A stretch of 64,000 bases of DNA from Erythrobacter sp. (GCF_024305245.1 NZ_JAMWYX010000004.1:256616-320615); one strand, 5' to 3'. Numbered from the stretch's first letter, positions 8,208 through 16,553 are shown. The notes: a model not told the origin generated them from the letters alone. Numbers and translations are program-made.

Positions 8208-8507
8208 ATGAACACCCGCGCAAGCCTGGCCGCCCTGAGCGGCGCTGTATTGATGCTGGCAGCCTGCGGCAGTGCCGACGACGCCTCGACCGAGGCGACT
8301 GCCGACACCGTGGAAATGCCCGCGGACGAGGCGCTGGAGGCGATCAGCGATGAGCCGGTGGCCGATCCCGATGCCACCGCGACCGACGCACCGGATATCG
8401 ACGGCGAGGCTGCCGCCGAAGTGGAAGCCACCACTGAAGAAGCTGCCGACGCCGCAGCCGATGTGGCTGCCGAGGCTGCCGCTGCTGCCGAGCAGGCCAG
8501 CGAATAG
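8208..8507 (+). CDS. Small acidic, alanine-rich putative lipoprotein
   Basis: A 99-residue protein beginning MNTRASLAALSGAVLMLAAC, a signal peptide with lipobox LAAC, so probably lipid-anchored after processing. The rest is low-complexity Ala/Glu/Asp/Thr (repeated EA, AD and TE units), probably disordered or helical. A strong ribosome site (AGGAGAGAGAG) precedes the ATG. Another tiny lipoprotein follows 12 bases later, so the two are probably cotranscribed. I do not recognise a family and propose no function beyond envelope location. Confidence 0.75.
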   Translation: MNTRASLAALSGAVLMLAACGSADDASTEATADTVEMPADEALEAISDEPVADPDATATDAPDIDGEAAAEVEATTEEAADAAADVAAEAAAAAEQASE

Positions 8508-8519
8508 GCGGACGAGCCC

Positions 8520-8729
8520 GTGCGCCGTCTGCTGATCCTCGCCGCGCTCGTCCCCGCTCTCGCGGCGTGTGAGGGCGAGCGCGCCGATGCGCCCGGCGGC
8601 GTCAGCCCCGGCGAGGCCGAGGCGTTGGAGGATGCGGCCGACATGCTCGACGAGCGCCGCCTGCCGCCCGAGGCGCTTCCGCCAGAGTCGACACCGACCG
8701 GCGCCGCTCCGGCGCGAAGCGGCCAGTGA
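8520..8729 (+). CDS. Very small putative lipoprotein
   Basis: A 69-residue frame from a GTG start: MRRLLILAALVPALAACEGE, a textbook lipoprotein signal peptide with lipobox LAAC at about residue 17, followed by a short Pro/Glu/Ala-rich mature region (PPEALPPESTPTGAAP). It lies 12 bases after the preceding lipoprotein gene and about 70 bases before the acyl-CoA dehydrogenase. The signal peptide is the main evidence that it is real. Function unknown. Confidence 0.6.
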   Translation: MRRLLILAALVPALAACEGERADAPGGVSPGEAEALEDAADMLDERRLPPEALPPESTPTGAAPARSGQ

Positions 8730-8798
8730 TCCTGCTTCTGATCCTGCCGTGACCCCAAAAGCCGGTGCTGCGGCACCGCCCGAAGGATTGTAATTGCC

Positions 8799-10001
8799 AT
8801 GAATGCCCCCAGCGCGCTTTCCGCTCCCCTCAATGCCGGCATGGACGAGGAGGTGTTCGCGCAATTCGCCGAGCAGCTCACCCGCTACGTCCGCGAACGG
8901 CTGATCCCGGCCGAACCGCAAGTGATCGCCAATGATGCGATCCCGCCGGAAATCGTCGACGAGATGCGCGAGATGGGGCTGTTCGGCCTCAGCGTGCCCG
9001 AAGAATACGGCGGCGCGGGGCTGAACATGACGCAATATGCGCGCGTGGTGAACATCATGGCCTATGCCGCGCCCGCCTATCGTTCGATCTTCTCGATCAA
9101 TGTCGGCATGTTTTCGAGTGCGCTCAAGAACGGCGCGACCGAAGCCCAGAAGGCGGAATGGTATCCGAAGATCGCCGAGGGCAAGATCGCGTGCTTCGGC
9201 CTGACCGAGCCGGGATCGGGCAGCGATTCCGCTGGCCTCCAGACCACGGCTGTGCCCGATCCGGACGGCAATGGCTGGATCTTGAACGGGACCAAGCGGT
9301 ATATCACCAACGCCCCCCACGCCGATGTCGCGCTGATCATGGCGCGCACCGACAAGCAGGCGCTGCCCAAGAACGCGCATGTTTCCGCCTTTCTGGTGCC
9401 GATGAACGCGCCCGGTGTTTCGACCGGCTCGCCCGACAAGAAGATGGGCCAGTCCGGATCGCACATTTCCGACATCATGCTGGATGATGTGCGCGTGCCG
9501 GGTGACGCGCTGCTCGGCGGGGAGACCGGCAAGGGCTTTGTCTTCGCGATGAAGAGCCTCGATAACGGGCGCATTTCTGTGGGTGCGGCGGCGACCGGCT
9601 ATGCCCGGCGCGCGCTCGATTCGGCGCTGCGTTACGCCAATGAACGCAAGGCGTTTGGCGAGCCGATCGCCAATTTCCAGCTGATCCAGGCGATGCTCGC
9701 CGACAGCGAGATCGAAATCTACGCCGCCGAAAGCATGATGGCGGACGTCACCGCACGCGCTGACCGGGGCGAGAACATCCTCGTCAAGGCCGCCGCCTTC
9801 AAGGTCTTCGCTTCCGAGATGTGCGGCCGGGTGGTCGACCGGGTGGTGCAGGTCTACGGCGGCGCGGGGTATCTGGCCGAATACGACGCCGAACGCTTCT
9901 TCCGCGATGCGCGCATTTACCGCATTTACGAAGGCACCACGCAGATCCTCCAGCTCCAGATCGCCAAGCACATGCTGCGCGAGTGGAAGGAGACTGCTTG
10001 A
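8799..10001 (+). CDS. Acyl-CoA dehydrogenase
   Basis: The 400-residue flavoenzyme has the family signatures: CFGLTEPGSGSDSAGLQT (FAD/substrate segment, about residues 131-148), GTKRYITNAPHADVALIMART, and near the C-terminus VVDRVVQVYGGAGYLAEYDAERFFRDARIYRIYEGTTQI, where the catalytic glutamate lies in the IYEGT region. It oxidises acyl-CoA thioesters to 2-enoyl-CoA, passing electrons to ETF. Length fits the family. It is first in a same-strand set with a CoA-transferase-like protein, a thiolase and a hydratase-like protein, although a 130-base repeat-filled gap separates it from the second gene. The natural substrate cannot be read from the sequence. Confidence 0.92.
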   Translation: MNAPSALSAPLNAGMDEEVFAQFAEQLTRYVRERLIPAEPQVIANDAIPPEIVDEMREMGLFGLSVPEEYGGAGLNMTQYARVVNIMAYAAPAYRSIFSINVGMFSSALKNGATEAQKAEWYPKIAEGKIACFGLTEPGSGSDSAGLQTTAVPDPDGNGWILNGTKRYITNAPHADVALIMARTDKQALPKNAHVSAFLVPMNAPGVSTGSPDKKMGQSGSHISDIMLDDVRVPGDALLGGETGKGFVFAMKSLDNGRISVGAAATGYARRALDSALRYANERKAFGEPIANFQLIQAMLADSEIEIYAAESMMADVTARADRGENILVKAAAFKVFASEMCGRVVDRVVQVYGGAGYLAEYDAERFFRDARIYRIYEGTTQILQLQIAKHMLREWKETA

Positions 10002-10056
10002 GGTGCCGATGCCCGCCCCATTGCAGCTAGGTTCGCTGCGCTCACCAAGCTTCATT

Positions 10057-10102
10057 CCCCTCCCGCAAGCGGGAGGGGCGCGAGACTTGCCAGCTTGCTG
10101 GC
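10057..10102. repeat. Intergenic double-hairpin repeat
   Basis: CCCCTCCCGC / GCGGGAGGGG (10057-10066 with 10069-10078) forms a perfect 10-bp hairpin, followed by GCCAGC / GCTGGC (10089-10094 with 10097-10102) and the tail GCGGGGTGGGCC. This CCCCTCCCGC-type palindrome is a repeat I associate with sphingomonad intergenic regions. There is no T tract, so it is not an obvious terminator. Confidence 0.65.
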
Positions 10103-10132
10103 TAGTCGCAGCGGGGTGGGCCTGAGCGACCG

Positions 10133-11362
10133 ATGTACAACCTCCTCAACGACCTCTCGATCATCGAAGTTTCCAGCTTCGTCGCCTCGCCCACGGCGGG
10201 GCTGTATTGCGCGCAGATGGGGGCGGAGGTGATCCGCGTCGATCACACGGCGGGCGGGCTGGATTACAACCGCTATATGCTGACGGCCGAGGGGCGCTCT
10301 CTGAGCTGGGAGAACCTCAACCGCGCCAAGAAATCGGTCGCGCTCGATCTGCAATCGGGCGCGGGGCGCGAGCTGTGCGTCGAACTGGCGGCGAAAACCG
10401 GCCAGTGCATCACCAATCTGCCCGAACGCAGCTTCCTCGGCCATGCGGCGATGGCGGCGCAGCGGGCGGACATGATCAGCCTGCGCATCATGGGCTGGCA
10501 CGATGGGCGTCAGGCGATGGACTTCACCGTCAACGCTGCCGCCGGATACCCGCTGATGTGCGGGCCGGAGGACTGGGACCCGGCCACCGCGCCGCCCGTC
10601 AATCAGGTGCTGCCCGCGTGGGATTTCATCACCGGCGCCTATTCCGCCTTCGCCATGCTCGCGGCGCTCCACCACCGGGGCCGCACGGGGGAGGGCAGCG
10701 AGGTGCGCGTGCCGCTGGGCGATGTCGCGATCGGAACGCTCGCCAATTCGGGGACGATGGCGGAAATGCTCTATCGCGGGGCCGACCGCGAGCGGCTGGG
10801 CAATGCGATCTGGGGCGCGTTCGGGCGCGATTTCCGCAGCAAGGATGGTGTGCGCTTCATGGTCGCCGCGCTGACGCCCAAACAGTGGGTCGGCTTGGTC
10901 GAGGCGTTCGGGGTCGAGGCGGGAATCGCTGCGCTGGAGAATGAACTGGGCGTGCGCTTTGCTGACGGAGACACGCCGCGCTTCCGGCACCGGGCCGCGT
11001 TGTTTACGCTGTTTCAAGGCGCGGCGGATGGGTTCGACTATGCCGATCTCGCCGCGCGCATGGCCGCGCAAGGCTGTACCTTCGAACGCTATCGTACCGC
11101 ACATGAGGCCGCGAACGACAGGCAACTGGTGGCGGATAATCCGCTGTTCGGTCCTTCGCCCGCCAACCCTTCGGGCTTCGAATACCCTGCCACGCGCAGC
11201 TTTGCGAACCTTCCGGGTCATGAGGTCGGCGATCCGCGCCCCGCGCCGTATCTCGGCGAGCATTCGGAGGAAGTGCTGGCCGAGCGGCTGGGGCTTTCCT
11301 CGGGCGCGATCGGCAAGTTGGTCGATGCGGGCACGGTGGCACTTTCCGACGAGAACAGATAA
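10133..11362 (+). CDS. CaiB/BaiF class III CoA-transferase, 2-methylfumaryl-CoA isomerase (Mct)-like
   Basis: A 409-residue family III CoA-transferase: LSIIEVSSFVASPTAGLYCAQMGAEVIRVD at the N-terminus, NRAKKSVALDLQS, and GAFGRDF in the middle. Several blocks resemble, from memory, the Chloroflexus Mct enzyme of the 3-hydroxypropionate bicycle, which moves CoA within mesaconate (C1 to C4): GGLDYNRY, MDFTVNAAAGYPLMCGP, VNQVLPAWDFITGAYSAFAMLAALHHRGRTGEG and AIWGAFGRDF. The neighbouring hydratase is of the Meh type, the next enzyme in that pathway. The Mct assignment is an inference; membership of the CoA-transferase family is firm. Confidence 0.8.
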   Translation: MYNLLNDLSIIEVSSFVASPTAGLYCAQMGAEVIRVDHTAGGLDYNRYMLTAEGRSLSWENLNRAKKSVALDLQSGAGRELCVELAAKTGQCITNLPERSFLGHAAMAAQRADMISLRIMGWHDGRQAMDFTVNAAAGYPLMCGPEDWDPATAPPVNQVLPAWDFITGAYSAFAMLAALHHRGRTGEGSEVRVPLGDVAIGTLANSGTMAEMLYRGADRERLGNAIWGAFGRDFRSKDGVRFMVAALTPKQWVGLVEAFGVEAGIAALENELGVRFADGDTPRFRHRAALFTLFQGAADGFDYADLAARMAAQGCTFERYRTAHEAANDRQLVADNPLFGPSPANPSGFEYPATRSFANLPGHEVGDPRPAPYLGEHSEEVLAERLGLSSGAIGKLVDAGTVALSDENR

Positions 11363-11369
11363 CCCAAGT

Positions 11370-11461
11370 CCGTTCGTGCTGAGCTTGCCGAAGCACTGTC
11401 CTTCTTCGAGGGACACGGATCAGAAGAAAGTGCAGCCCTTTGAGAAGCTCAGGGCGAACGG
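11370..11461. repeat. Intergenic imperfect inverted repeat (REP-like)
   Basis: The 27-base arm at 11370-11396 (CCGTTCGTGCTGAGCTTGCC...) is repeated inverted at 11435-11461 (ending ...AAGCTCAGGGCGAACGG). Both share CCGTTCG and CTGAGCTT. This 'gagctt-g-tcgaag' palindrome is a widespread intergenic repeat of sphingomonads and other proteobacteria. It fills the whole gap between the CoA-transferase and thiolase genes. Confidence 0.7.
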
Positions 11462-11473
11462 AGAGTTGAAAGC

Positions 11474-12700
11474 ATGACCAGAAGAGCCGCCATCTGCACC
11501 CCCTTGCGCACCCCGGTGGGCAAATTCCTCGGCGGGTTGTCGAGCATGAATGCGGGCCAATTAGGCGCGGTGATCCTCGGCGCGTTGATGGACCGCAGCG
11601 GGATCGATCCCGCGCGCGTCGACGATGTCGTGTTCAGCCAAGGCTACGGCAATGGCGAAGCGCCCGCCATCGGCCACTGGGCGTGGCTTGCGGCGGGGCT
11701 GCCGTTGGAAGTCCCCGGTTTCCAGCTGGATCGCCGCTGCGGTTCGGGCGTGCAGGCGGTGGCGACCGCCGCGATGATGGTCGAAACCGGCATGGCCGAT
11801 GTCGTGGTGGCCGGCGGCGTTGAATCGATGTCGAATGTCGAACACTACACCACCGATCTGCGCGGCGGGGTGCGGATGGGTGACATGGTGCTGCACGACC
11901 GGCTCAGCCGGGGCCGGGTGATGAGCCAGCCGGTCGAACGCTTCGGCGTCATCACCGGCATGATCGAAACCGCCGAGAACCTTGCCAAGGATTACGACAT
12001 CACGCGCGAGGCAGCCGATGCATTCGCGGTCCGGTCGCACCAGAACGCCGCGCGGGCGTGGACCGAGGGGAAGTTTGCCGAGCAGCTGGTCCCGGTCGCC
12101 ATCCCGCAACGGCGCGGCGATCCGGTGATTGTCGACCACGACGAAGGCTACCGCACCGACGCCAGCATGGAGACGCTCGGCGCTCTGCGCCCGATCGACG
12201 GCAAGCGCGATCCCGCCGCCATCGTCACCGCGGGCAATGCCAGCCAGCAGAACGATGCTGCCGCCGCATGTCTGGTCGTCGCGGAGGACAAGCTGGAGGA
12301 ACTCGGCCTCACCCCGATGCTGTGGTTCGGCGGCTGGGCGGCGGCGGGGTGCGATCCTTCGCGCATGGGGATCGGCCCGGTGCCTGCGGTGGAGCGCCTG
12401 TTCGCGCGGCGCGGATATTCGTGGGACGATATCGGGCTGGTCGAACTCAACGAAGCCTTCGCCCCGCAGGTGCTCGCCGTGCTGAAAGGCTGGGGCTGGT
12501 CGGAGGATGACAGCCGCCGCGATATGCTCAACGTCAACGGATCGGGCATCAGCTTGGGCCATCCCATCGGCGCGACCGGCGGGCGGATTCTGGCCGACAT
12601 GGCGCATGAAATGCACCGGCGGCAGGTGCGCTACGGGCTGGAGACGATGTGCATCGGCGGCGGGCAGGGGATCGCCGCCGTGTTCGAGCGCGCCGCATGA
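11474..12700 (+). CDS. Acetyl-CoA acetyltransferase family thiolase
   Basis: The 408-residue protein has thiolase signatures: the acyl-enzyme cysteine in DRRCGSGVQAVATA (about residue 90), VELNEAFAPQ, NGSGISLGHPIGATGG and the second catalytic cysteine in MCIGGGQG near the C-terminus. It either condenses acetyl-CoA or cleaves 3-ketoacyl-CoA. The context (acyl-CoA dehydrogenase, CoA-transferase, hydratase) favours a degradative role, but this is inferred. Its stop overlaps the start of the hydratase gene by ATGA, so the two are translationally coupled. Confidence 0.9.
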   Translation: MTRRAAICTPLRTPVGKFLGGLSSMNAGQLGAVILGALMDRSGIDPARVDDVVFSQGYGNGEAPAIGHWAWLAAGLPLEVPGFQLDRRCGSGVQAVATAAMMVETGMADVVVAGGVESMSNVEHYTTDLRGGVRMGDMVLHDRLSRGRVMSQPVERFGVITGMIETAENLAKDYDITREAADAFAVRSHQNAARAWTEGKFAEQLVPVAIPQRRGDPVIVDHDEGYRTDASMETLGALRPIDGKRDPAAIVTAGNASQQNDAAAACLVVAEDKLEELGLTPMLWFGGWAAAGCDPSRMGIGPVPAVERLFARRGYSWDDIGLVELNEAFAPQVLAVLKGWGWSEDDSRRDMLNVNGSGISLGHPIGATGGRILADMAHEMHRRQVRYGLETMCIGGGQGIAAVFERAA

Positions 12701-13545
12701 GCTTTGGCGCGTGGATCGGGCGGGAGCAGGCGGCCAGCGACCGGCTCGATGAAGGGCTGGCGACGCGCTGGCTCGCCACCTTCGATCTGCCGCGCCCGCA
12801 TCCGGCGATCATGCCGCAGGGCATCCACTTCGCGCTGTGCACCCCGGACGCGCCAACCGCGCAGCTTGGCGAGGATGGGCATCCGGCGAGGGACGATAGC
12901 GCCGTCAGCTTTCTGCCGCCCTTTCCCATGCCGCGCCGGATGTGGGCCTCCTCGACAATCGCCTTCAACGCCCCCATCGCGATCGGCGCAGTGATCGAGC
13001 GCACCAGCCGCATCGCTTCGGTCAGCGAGAAGGAAGGCGGTTCGGGCCGCCTCGCCTTCGTCGATGTCGAACACCATACCCGCGCCAACGGCACGCTTTC
13101 GGTGATCGAGACCCAGACGCTGGTCTATCGCGAGGCGGCTGCGCCCGACGCACCGCTCAGCCCGCCGCCGCCGGGTGAAGGCCTGTTCGACGCTGCCGGA
13201 TGGGATGCACACCGGGTGCTCACCCCCGACCCGCGCCTGCTGTTCCGCTACTCGGCGCTGACCTTCAACACCCACCGCATCCATTACGATGCGCCGTATG
13301 CGAAAGACATCGAGCGGTATCGCGGGCTTATCGTCCACGGTCCGCTGATCGCGAGCCTGCTGCTGCAACTCGCCGCCAGCGAGCTGGGCGCAAACCGGCT
13401 CTGCAAGTTTCGGTTTCGCGGCCTGTCCCCCGCTGTCGCAGGCGAGCCGCTGCATCTGGCGATGCGCGAGAGCGAGGAGCGGTATGACCTGGCCGCTTTC
13501 GCCGATGACGGGCGGCAGGTGACGCAGGCGAGCGCGGCGCTTTAG
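12697..13545 (+). CDS. MaoC/HTD2-like hydratase, mesaconyl-C4-CoA hydratase (Meh)-like
   Basis: A 282-residue double hot-dog protein. The N-terminal half has HFALCTPDAP and a PFPMPRRMWASSTIAFNAPI segment; the C-terminal half has RYSALTFNTHRIHYDAPYAKDIERYRGLIVHGPL, the MaoC-like hydratase block with a conserved RIHYD (Asp/His) region. This two-domain arrangement is that of 3-methylfumaryl-CoA (mesaconyl-C4-CoA) hydratases and related FAS1-like dehydratases. The gene starts inside the thiolase stop (ATGA at 12697). It ends convergently against ppk2, sharing TTAG. Its substrate is inferred from the neighbouring Mct-like gene. Confidence 0.75.
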   Translation: MSFGAWIGREQAASDRLDEGLATRWLATFDLPRPHPAIMPQGIHFALCTPDAPTAQLGEDGHPARDDSAVSFLPPFPMPRRMWASSTIAFNAPIAIGAVIERTSRIASVSEKEGGSGRLAFVDVEHHTRANGTLSVIETQTLVYREAAAPDAPLSPPPPGEGLFDAAGWDAHRVLTPDPRLLFRYSALTFNTHRIHYDAPYAKDIERYRGLIVHGPLIASLLLQLAASELGANRLCKFRFRGLSPAVAGEPLHLAMRESEERYDLAAFADDGRQVTQASAAL

Positions 13546-14318
13546 CCCACCGGATAATCCGCAATCGGTTGCAACACCCCGTAACTTTCCGCCACCGGTT
13601 CGCGCCCCAGATCGGGGAAGGTGATGCCGGGCGGTTCCTCATGCGTATCGGGAATCCGCCCCAGCAGATCGCGGATCAGCGTCAAGCGACCGCGCTTCTG
13701 GTCGTTGAAGTCCACCAGCGTCCACGGCGCGTGGGGCGTATGCGTCGCCGCCAGCATCGCTTCACGCGCAGCTGTGTAATCATCGTATTTCTCGCGCGCG
13801 GCGAGATCGATCGGCGATAGCTTCCAGCGCTTCAACGGATCGTCCAGCCGTTCGCGCAGGCGTTCCTCCTGCTTCTCCTGATCGGTTGCCAGCCAATATT
13901 TGAACAGGAGTATGCCATCATCCACCAGCAGCCTTTCGAACACCGGCACCTGATCGAGGAATGATGTGACCTGCGCATCGCTGGCGTACCCCATCACCTT
14001 TTCCACCCCGGCGCGGTTGTACCATGACCGGTCGAACAGCACGATTTCGCCTGCGCACGGCAAGTGGGCGACATAGCGCTGGAAATACCACTGGGTCAGT
14101 TCGGCTTCGGTCGGCTTGGATAGGGCGACGGTGCGGCACTGGCGCGGATTGAGCTTGGCGCGCACCGCGCTGATCGCGCCGCCTTTGCCGGCGGTGTCGC
14201 GCCCTTCGAACAGCACCACCACCCGCGCACCCGTGGCCCTGACCCAGCGGGCCATGCTGACCAGTTCGTGCGTCAGCGGTTCGAGCGCATTGTCATATTC
14301 GCCGCGCTTCATGCCCAT
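13542..14318 (-). CDS. ppk2: Polyphosphate kinase 2 (PPK2) family protein
   Basis: A 258-residue P-loop kinase with VVVLFEGRDTAGKGGAISAV (Walker A variant G-R-D-T-A-G-K-G), LSKPTEAELTQWYFQRYVAHLP, the Walker-B-like IVLFDRSWYNRAGVEKVMG and a lid with KRWKLSPIDLAAREKYDDY. These are the diagnostic blocks of PPK2, which transfers phosphate between polyphosphate and nucleotides. One-domain length fits class I/III enzymes; which nucleotide is used cannot be told. ATG 14318 is preferred (upstream GGAGTGGGCGGA); 14312 is also possible. A longer open frame from 14468 overlaps the divergent phhA start and is unlikely. The gene diverges from phhA across 57 bases. Confidence 0.9.
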   Translation of the reverse strand: MGMKRGEYDNALEPLTHELVSMARWVRATGARVVVLFEGRDTAGKGGAISAVRAKLNPRQCRTVALSKPTEAELTQWYFQRYVAHLPCAGEIVLFDRSWYNRAGVEKVMGYASDAQVTSFLDQVPVFERLLVDDGILLFKYWLATDQEKQEERLRERLDDPLKRWKLSPIDLAAREKYDDYTAAREAMLAATHTPHAPWTLVDFNDQKRGRLTLIRDLLGRIPDTHEEPPGITFPDLGREPVAESYGVLQPIADYPVG

Positions 14319-14375
14319 TCCGCCCACTCCGATTTGTCCTTGCCGTGCGTCGGTGATAGTATCATCTGCAACGAT

Positions 14376-15314
14376 ATGGCCACGATTGCAGACCCTACCC
14401 CCGATTACGCCACATTGCCCGAAATGTCGGGCGATGTCTTTACCGCGCCGCTCGCCAAGCCCGCCCATGTCGGCGAGGACTGGCTCGAGCCGAAGCAGAC
14501 CGATTATACCGCCGAAGACGACGCTGTATGGAACGATCTGTTTGCCCGCCAGATGGAAGTGCTGCCCGGCCGCGCGGCAAGCGCCTTCATGGCGGGGCTG
14601 GAAAAGCTCGATCTGGGGCGCGGCGGCATTCCCGAATTCGGCACGCTGTCAGAGGAACTCGGCGCGCTCACCGGATGGAGTGTGGTGCCGGTGCCGATGC
14701 TGATCCCCGATCACGTGTTCTTCTGGCATTTGGCCAACCGCCGCTTTCCCGCTGGCAATTTCATCCGCACCCGCGAAACCTTCGACTACATCCAGGAACC
14801 CGACGTTTTCCACGACGTGTTCGGCCATGTCCCGATGCTGACCGATCCGGTCTATGCCGATTACATGCAGGAATACGGCCGCGCCGGGTGGAAGGCGATG
14901 CGGTATAACCGCTTGAAGGCGCTGGGTGCGCTCTACTGGTACACGGTGGAGTTCGGACTGATCGAGGAAGCCGACGGTATCCGGGCCTATGGCGCGGGCA
15001 TCCTGTCTGGCCCGACCGAAGCGCGGTTCGCGGTCGAGGCGCAAAGCCCCAACCGGATCGTGCTCAACGTCGACCGGGTGATGCGCACCGATTACGTCAT
15101 CAGCGATCTGCAACCGACCTATTTCGTTATTCCCGGCTTCGAAGACCTCTACCGCCAGACGGTGGAGCGGGATTTCGACCGCTTGTACCGCAGCCTTCCG
15201 GCAGGCTTTACCTATGCCAATTCGGCGGTGATCGATGTCGATAATGTGCTGCACCGCGGGACACAGGAATACCACTTGCGCGGTGGGCGCGGCAGCGGGG
15301 CTGCGCCGGTCTAG
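14376..15314 (+). CDS. phhA: Phenylalanine 4-monooxygenase
   Basis: The 312-residue protein is a pterin-dependent aromatic amino acid hydroxylase. The iron-binding facial triad is visible: DVFHDVFGHVPML (two His, about residues 147-152) and the Glu in YWYTVEFGLI (about residue 192). Further blocks are VPVPMLIPDHVFFWHLANRRFP and FAVEAQSPNRI. It hydroxylates phenylalanine to tyrosine with tetrahydropterin. Length is close to bacterial enzymes, without the long regulatory domain of animal forms. The ATG at 14376 follows GGTGATAG; a longer frame from 14268 would run into ppk2. The stop TAG shares CTAG with the convergent small membrane-protein gene. Confidence 0.93.
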   Translation: MATIADPTPDYATLPEMSGDVFTAPLAKPAHVGEDWLEPKQTDYTAEDDAVWNDLFARQMEVLPGRAASAFMAGLEKLDLGRGGIPEFGTLSEELGALTGWSVVPVPMLIPDHVFFWHLANRRFPAGNFIRTRETFDYIQEPDVFHDVFGHVPMLTDPVYADYMQEYGRAGWKAMRYNRLKALGALYWYTVEFGLIEEADGIRAYGAGILSGPTEARFAVEAQSPNRIVLNVDRVMRTDYVISDLQPTYFVIPGFEDLYRQTVERDFDRLYRSLPAGFTYANSAVIDVDNVLHRGTQEYHLRGGRGSGAAPV

Positions 15315-15568
15315 GCTTCTGCCTTGCGCCGCAGTACCGCGTGGTACAGCACCAGCGCGACCGCAGTCGCCGCCAGCGCAACGCCGAGGCCGAGGAACGA
15401 CAGGCTGCCCAGCATCGTCCCGCCATTGGCGATGACCCCTGCAACCAGCGAAACGACCACGCCAACGGCGATCTGACGCAGAATTGCGCCCGGTGCTTCG
15501 GTACGTGCGATGATCGAGGCCAGCCACCCCGTCGTCACGCCCAACATGATCAGCACCAGTAACGCCAT
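15311..15568 (-). CDS. Small membrane protein, GlsB/YeaQ/YmgE (transglycosylase-associated) family-like
   Basis: An 85-residue protein with three probable membrane helices: MALLVLIMLGVTTGWLASII, a central VAVGVVV-type segment (IAVGVVVSLVAGVIANGGT) and FLGLGVALAATAVALVLY, ending in a basic LRRKAEA tail. The GWLAS start and Gly-rich pattern resemble the small stress-related GlsB/YeaQ family, but similarity is only moderate. A ribosome site (GGAGAG) lies upstream of the ATG at 15568. It is downstream of uppP on the same strand with an 89-base gap and ends against phhA with a shared CTAG. Confidence 0.6.
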   Translation of the reverse strand: MALLVLIMLGVTTGWLASIIARTEAPGAILRQIAVGVVVSLVAGVIANGGTMLGSLSFLGLGVALAATAVALVLYHAVLRRKAEA

Positions 15569-15657
15569 TTCCGGCAAACTCTCCAGGGAGTGCGGGCAAG
15601 GTGCCCCGCTCGACTCCCAAACCACTGTGCGCTCCAGTGGTTCCTGAGGGATGCAGA

Positions 15658-16470
15658 TCAGCGCAGCATCAGCCACGCAATCGCCGCGCCGCCGACCACG
15701 ATGCGGTAGTAAGCGAAAGGCGCGAAACCGAAGCGGCTCACATAGGTGACGAAGGCGCGGATCACGACCAGCGCGGTCAGGAAAGCGGCGATCAGGCCCA
15801 GCGCGATCTCGCCCCAGCCGATCAACCCGCCGCCCGCCAGCAGCTTTTCCGGCTCCGATGCGATCTTGACCGTCGCCGCCCCCAGCATCGTCGGCACGGC
15901 AAGAAAGAAGCTGAATTCCGCCGCGGTCTTGCGGCCAACGCCCATCGCCAGCGCACCAAGGATGGTCGCGCCCGAACGGCTGGTGCCGGGAATCATGGCA
16001 AGGCACTGAATGAATCCGATGCCGATCACTTTCGCCAGCGGAATGTCCGCCACGCCGGTATCCGGGCCGGGGCGCACGGTTTTTTCCAGCCCGATCATGG
16101 CGATCCCGCCAACCAGCAGCGCCCAGGCGACCACCAGTGGGCTTTCCAGCATCACGTCGATCTGGTCTTTCACCGACAGGCCGATCACTGCCGCCGGGAT
16201 GAAGGCGACCAGCAGGTTGCGCACGAACCGAACCGCCACCGGCTCCCACCGCAGCAGGCCCATGAACATGCCCCAGAGGTAGCGAAAATAGGTCACCACC
16301 ACGGCCAGAATCGCGCCCAGCTGGATGACGATATTGAACTGCGCCCACTGCGCGGCATCATAGCCGAACAGCTCGCTGGCAAGGATCAGGTGCCCGGTCG
16401 ATGATACGGGGAGGAACTCGGTCAGCCCTTCAAGGATGCCGAGCAGGATCGCCACAATGGTTTCGCTCAT
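15658..16470 (-). CDS. uppP: Undecaprenyl-diphosphatase UppP (BacA)
   Basis: A 270-residue polytopic membrane protein. The active-site blocks are present: LEGLTEFLPVSSTGHLIL at residues 14-31 and MIPGTSRSGATI at about residues 160-171, both diagnostic of BacA/UppP. It dephosphorylates undecaprenyl diphosphate so the lipid carrier can be reused for peptidoglycan and other envelope polymers. Length matches the family (about 270). A hairpin (ACCACTG/CAGTGGT around 15613-15641) lies just beyond the stop but has only a weak T run. Confidence 0.95.
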   Translation of the reverse strand: MSETIVAILLGILEGLTEFLPVSSTGHLILASELFGYDAAQWAQFNIVIQLGAILAVVVTYFRYLWGMFMGLLRWEPVAVRFVRNLLVAFIPAAVIGLSVKDQIDVMLESPLVVAWALLVGGIAMIGLEKTVRPGPDTGVADIPLAKVIGIGFIQCLAMIPGTSRSGATILGALAMGVGRKTAAEFSFFLAVPTMLGAATVKIASEPEKLLAGGGLIGWGEIALGLIAAFLTALVVIRAFVTYVSRFGFAPFAYYRIVVGGAAIAWLMLR

Positions 16471-16506
16471 GGCCGAGGCGCTTTGACGAGCCGCGCGGCA
16501 GTGTCA

Positions 16507-16542
16507 AACCAAAAGGCCCGCTCCTTTATGAAGGAGCGGGCC
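16507..16542 (-). terminator. Rho-independent terminator after the ABC exporter gene
   Basis: A perfect 12-bp hairpin, GGCCCGCTCCTT (16515-16526) with AAGGAGCGGGCC (16531-16542) and a 4-base loop. On the minus strand it is followed by TTTTGGTTT. It ends minus-strand transcripts coming from the ABC exporter gene and separates them from uppP. Confidence 0.8.
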
Positions 16543-16553
16543 ATAGATCGGTT

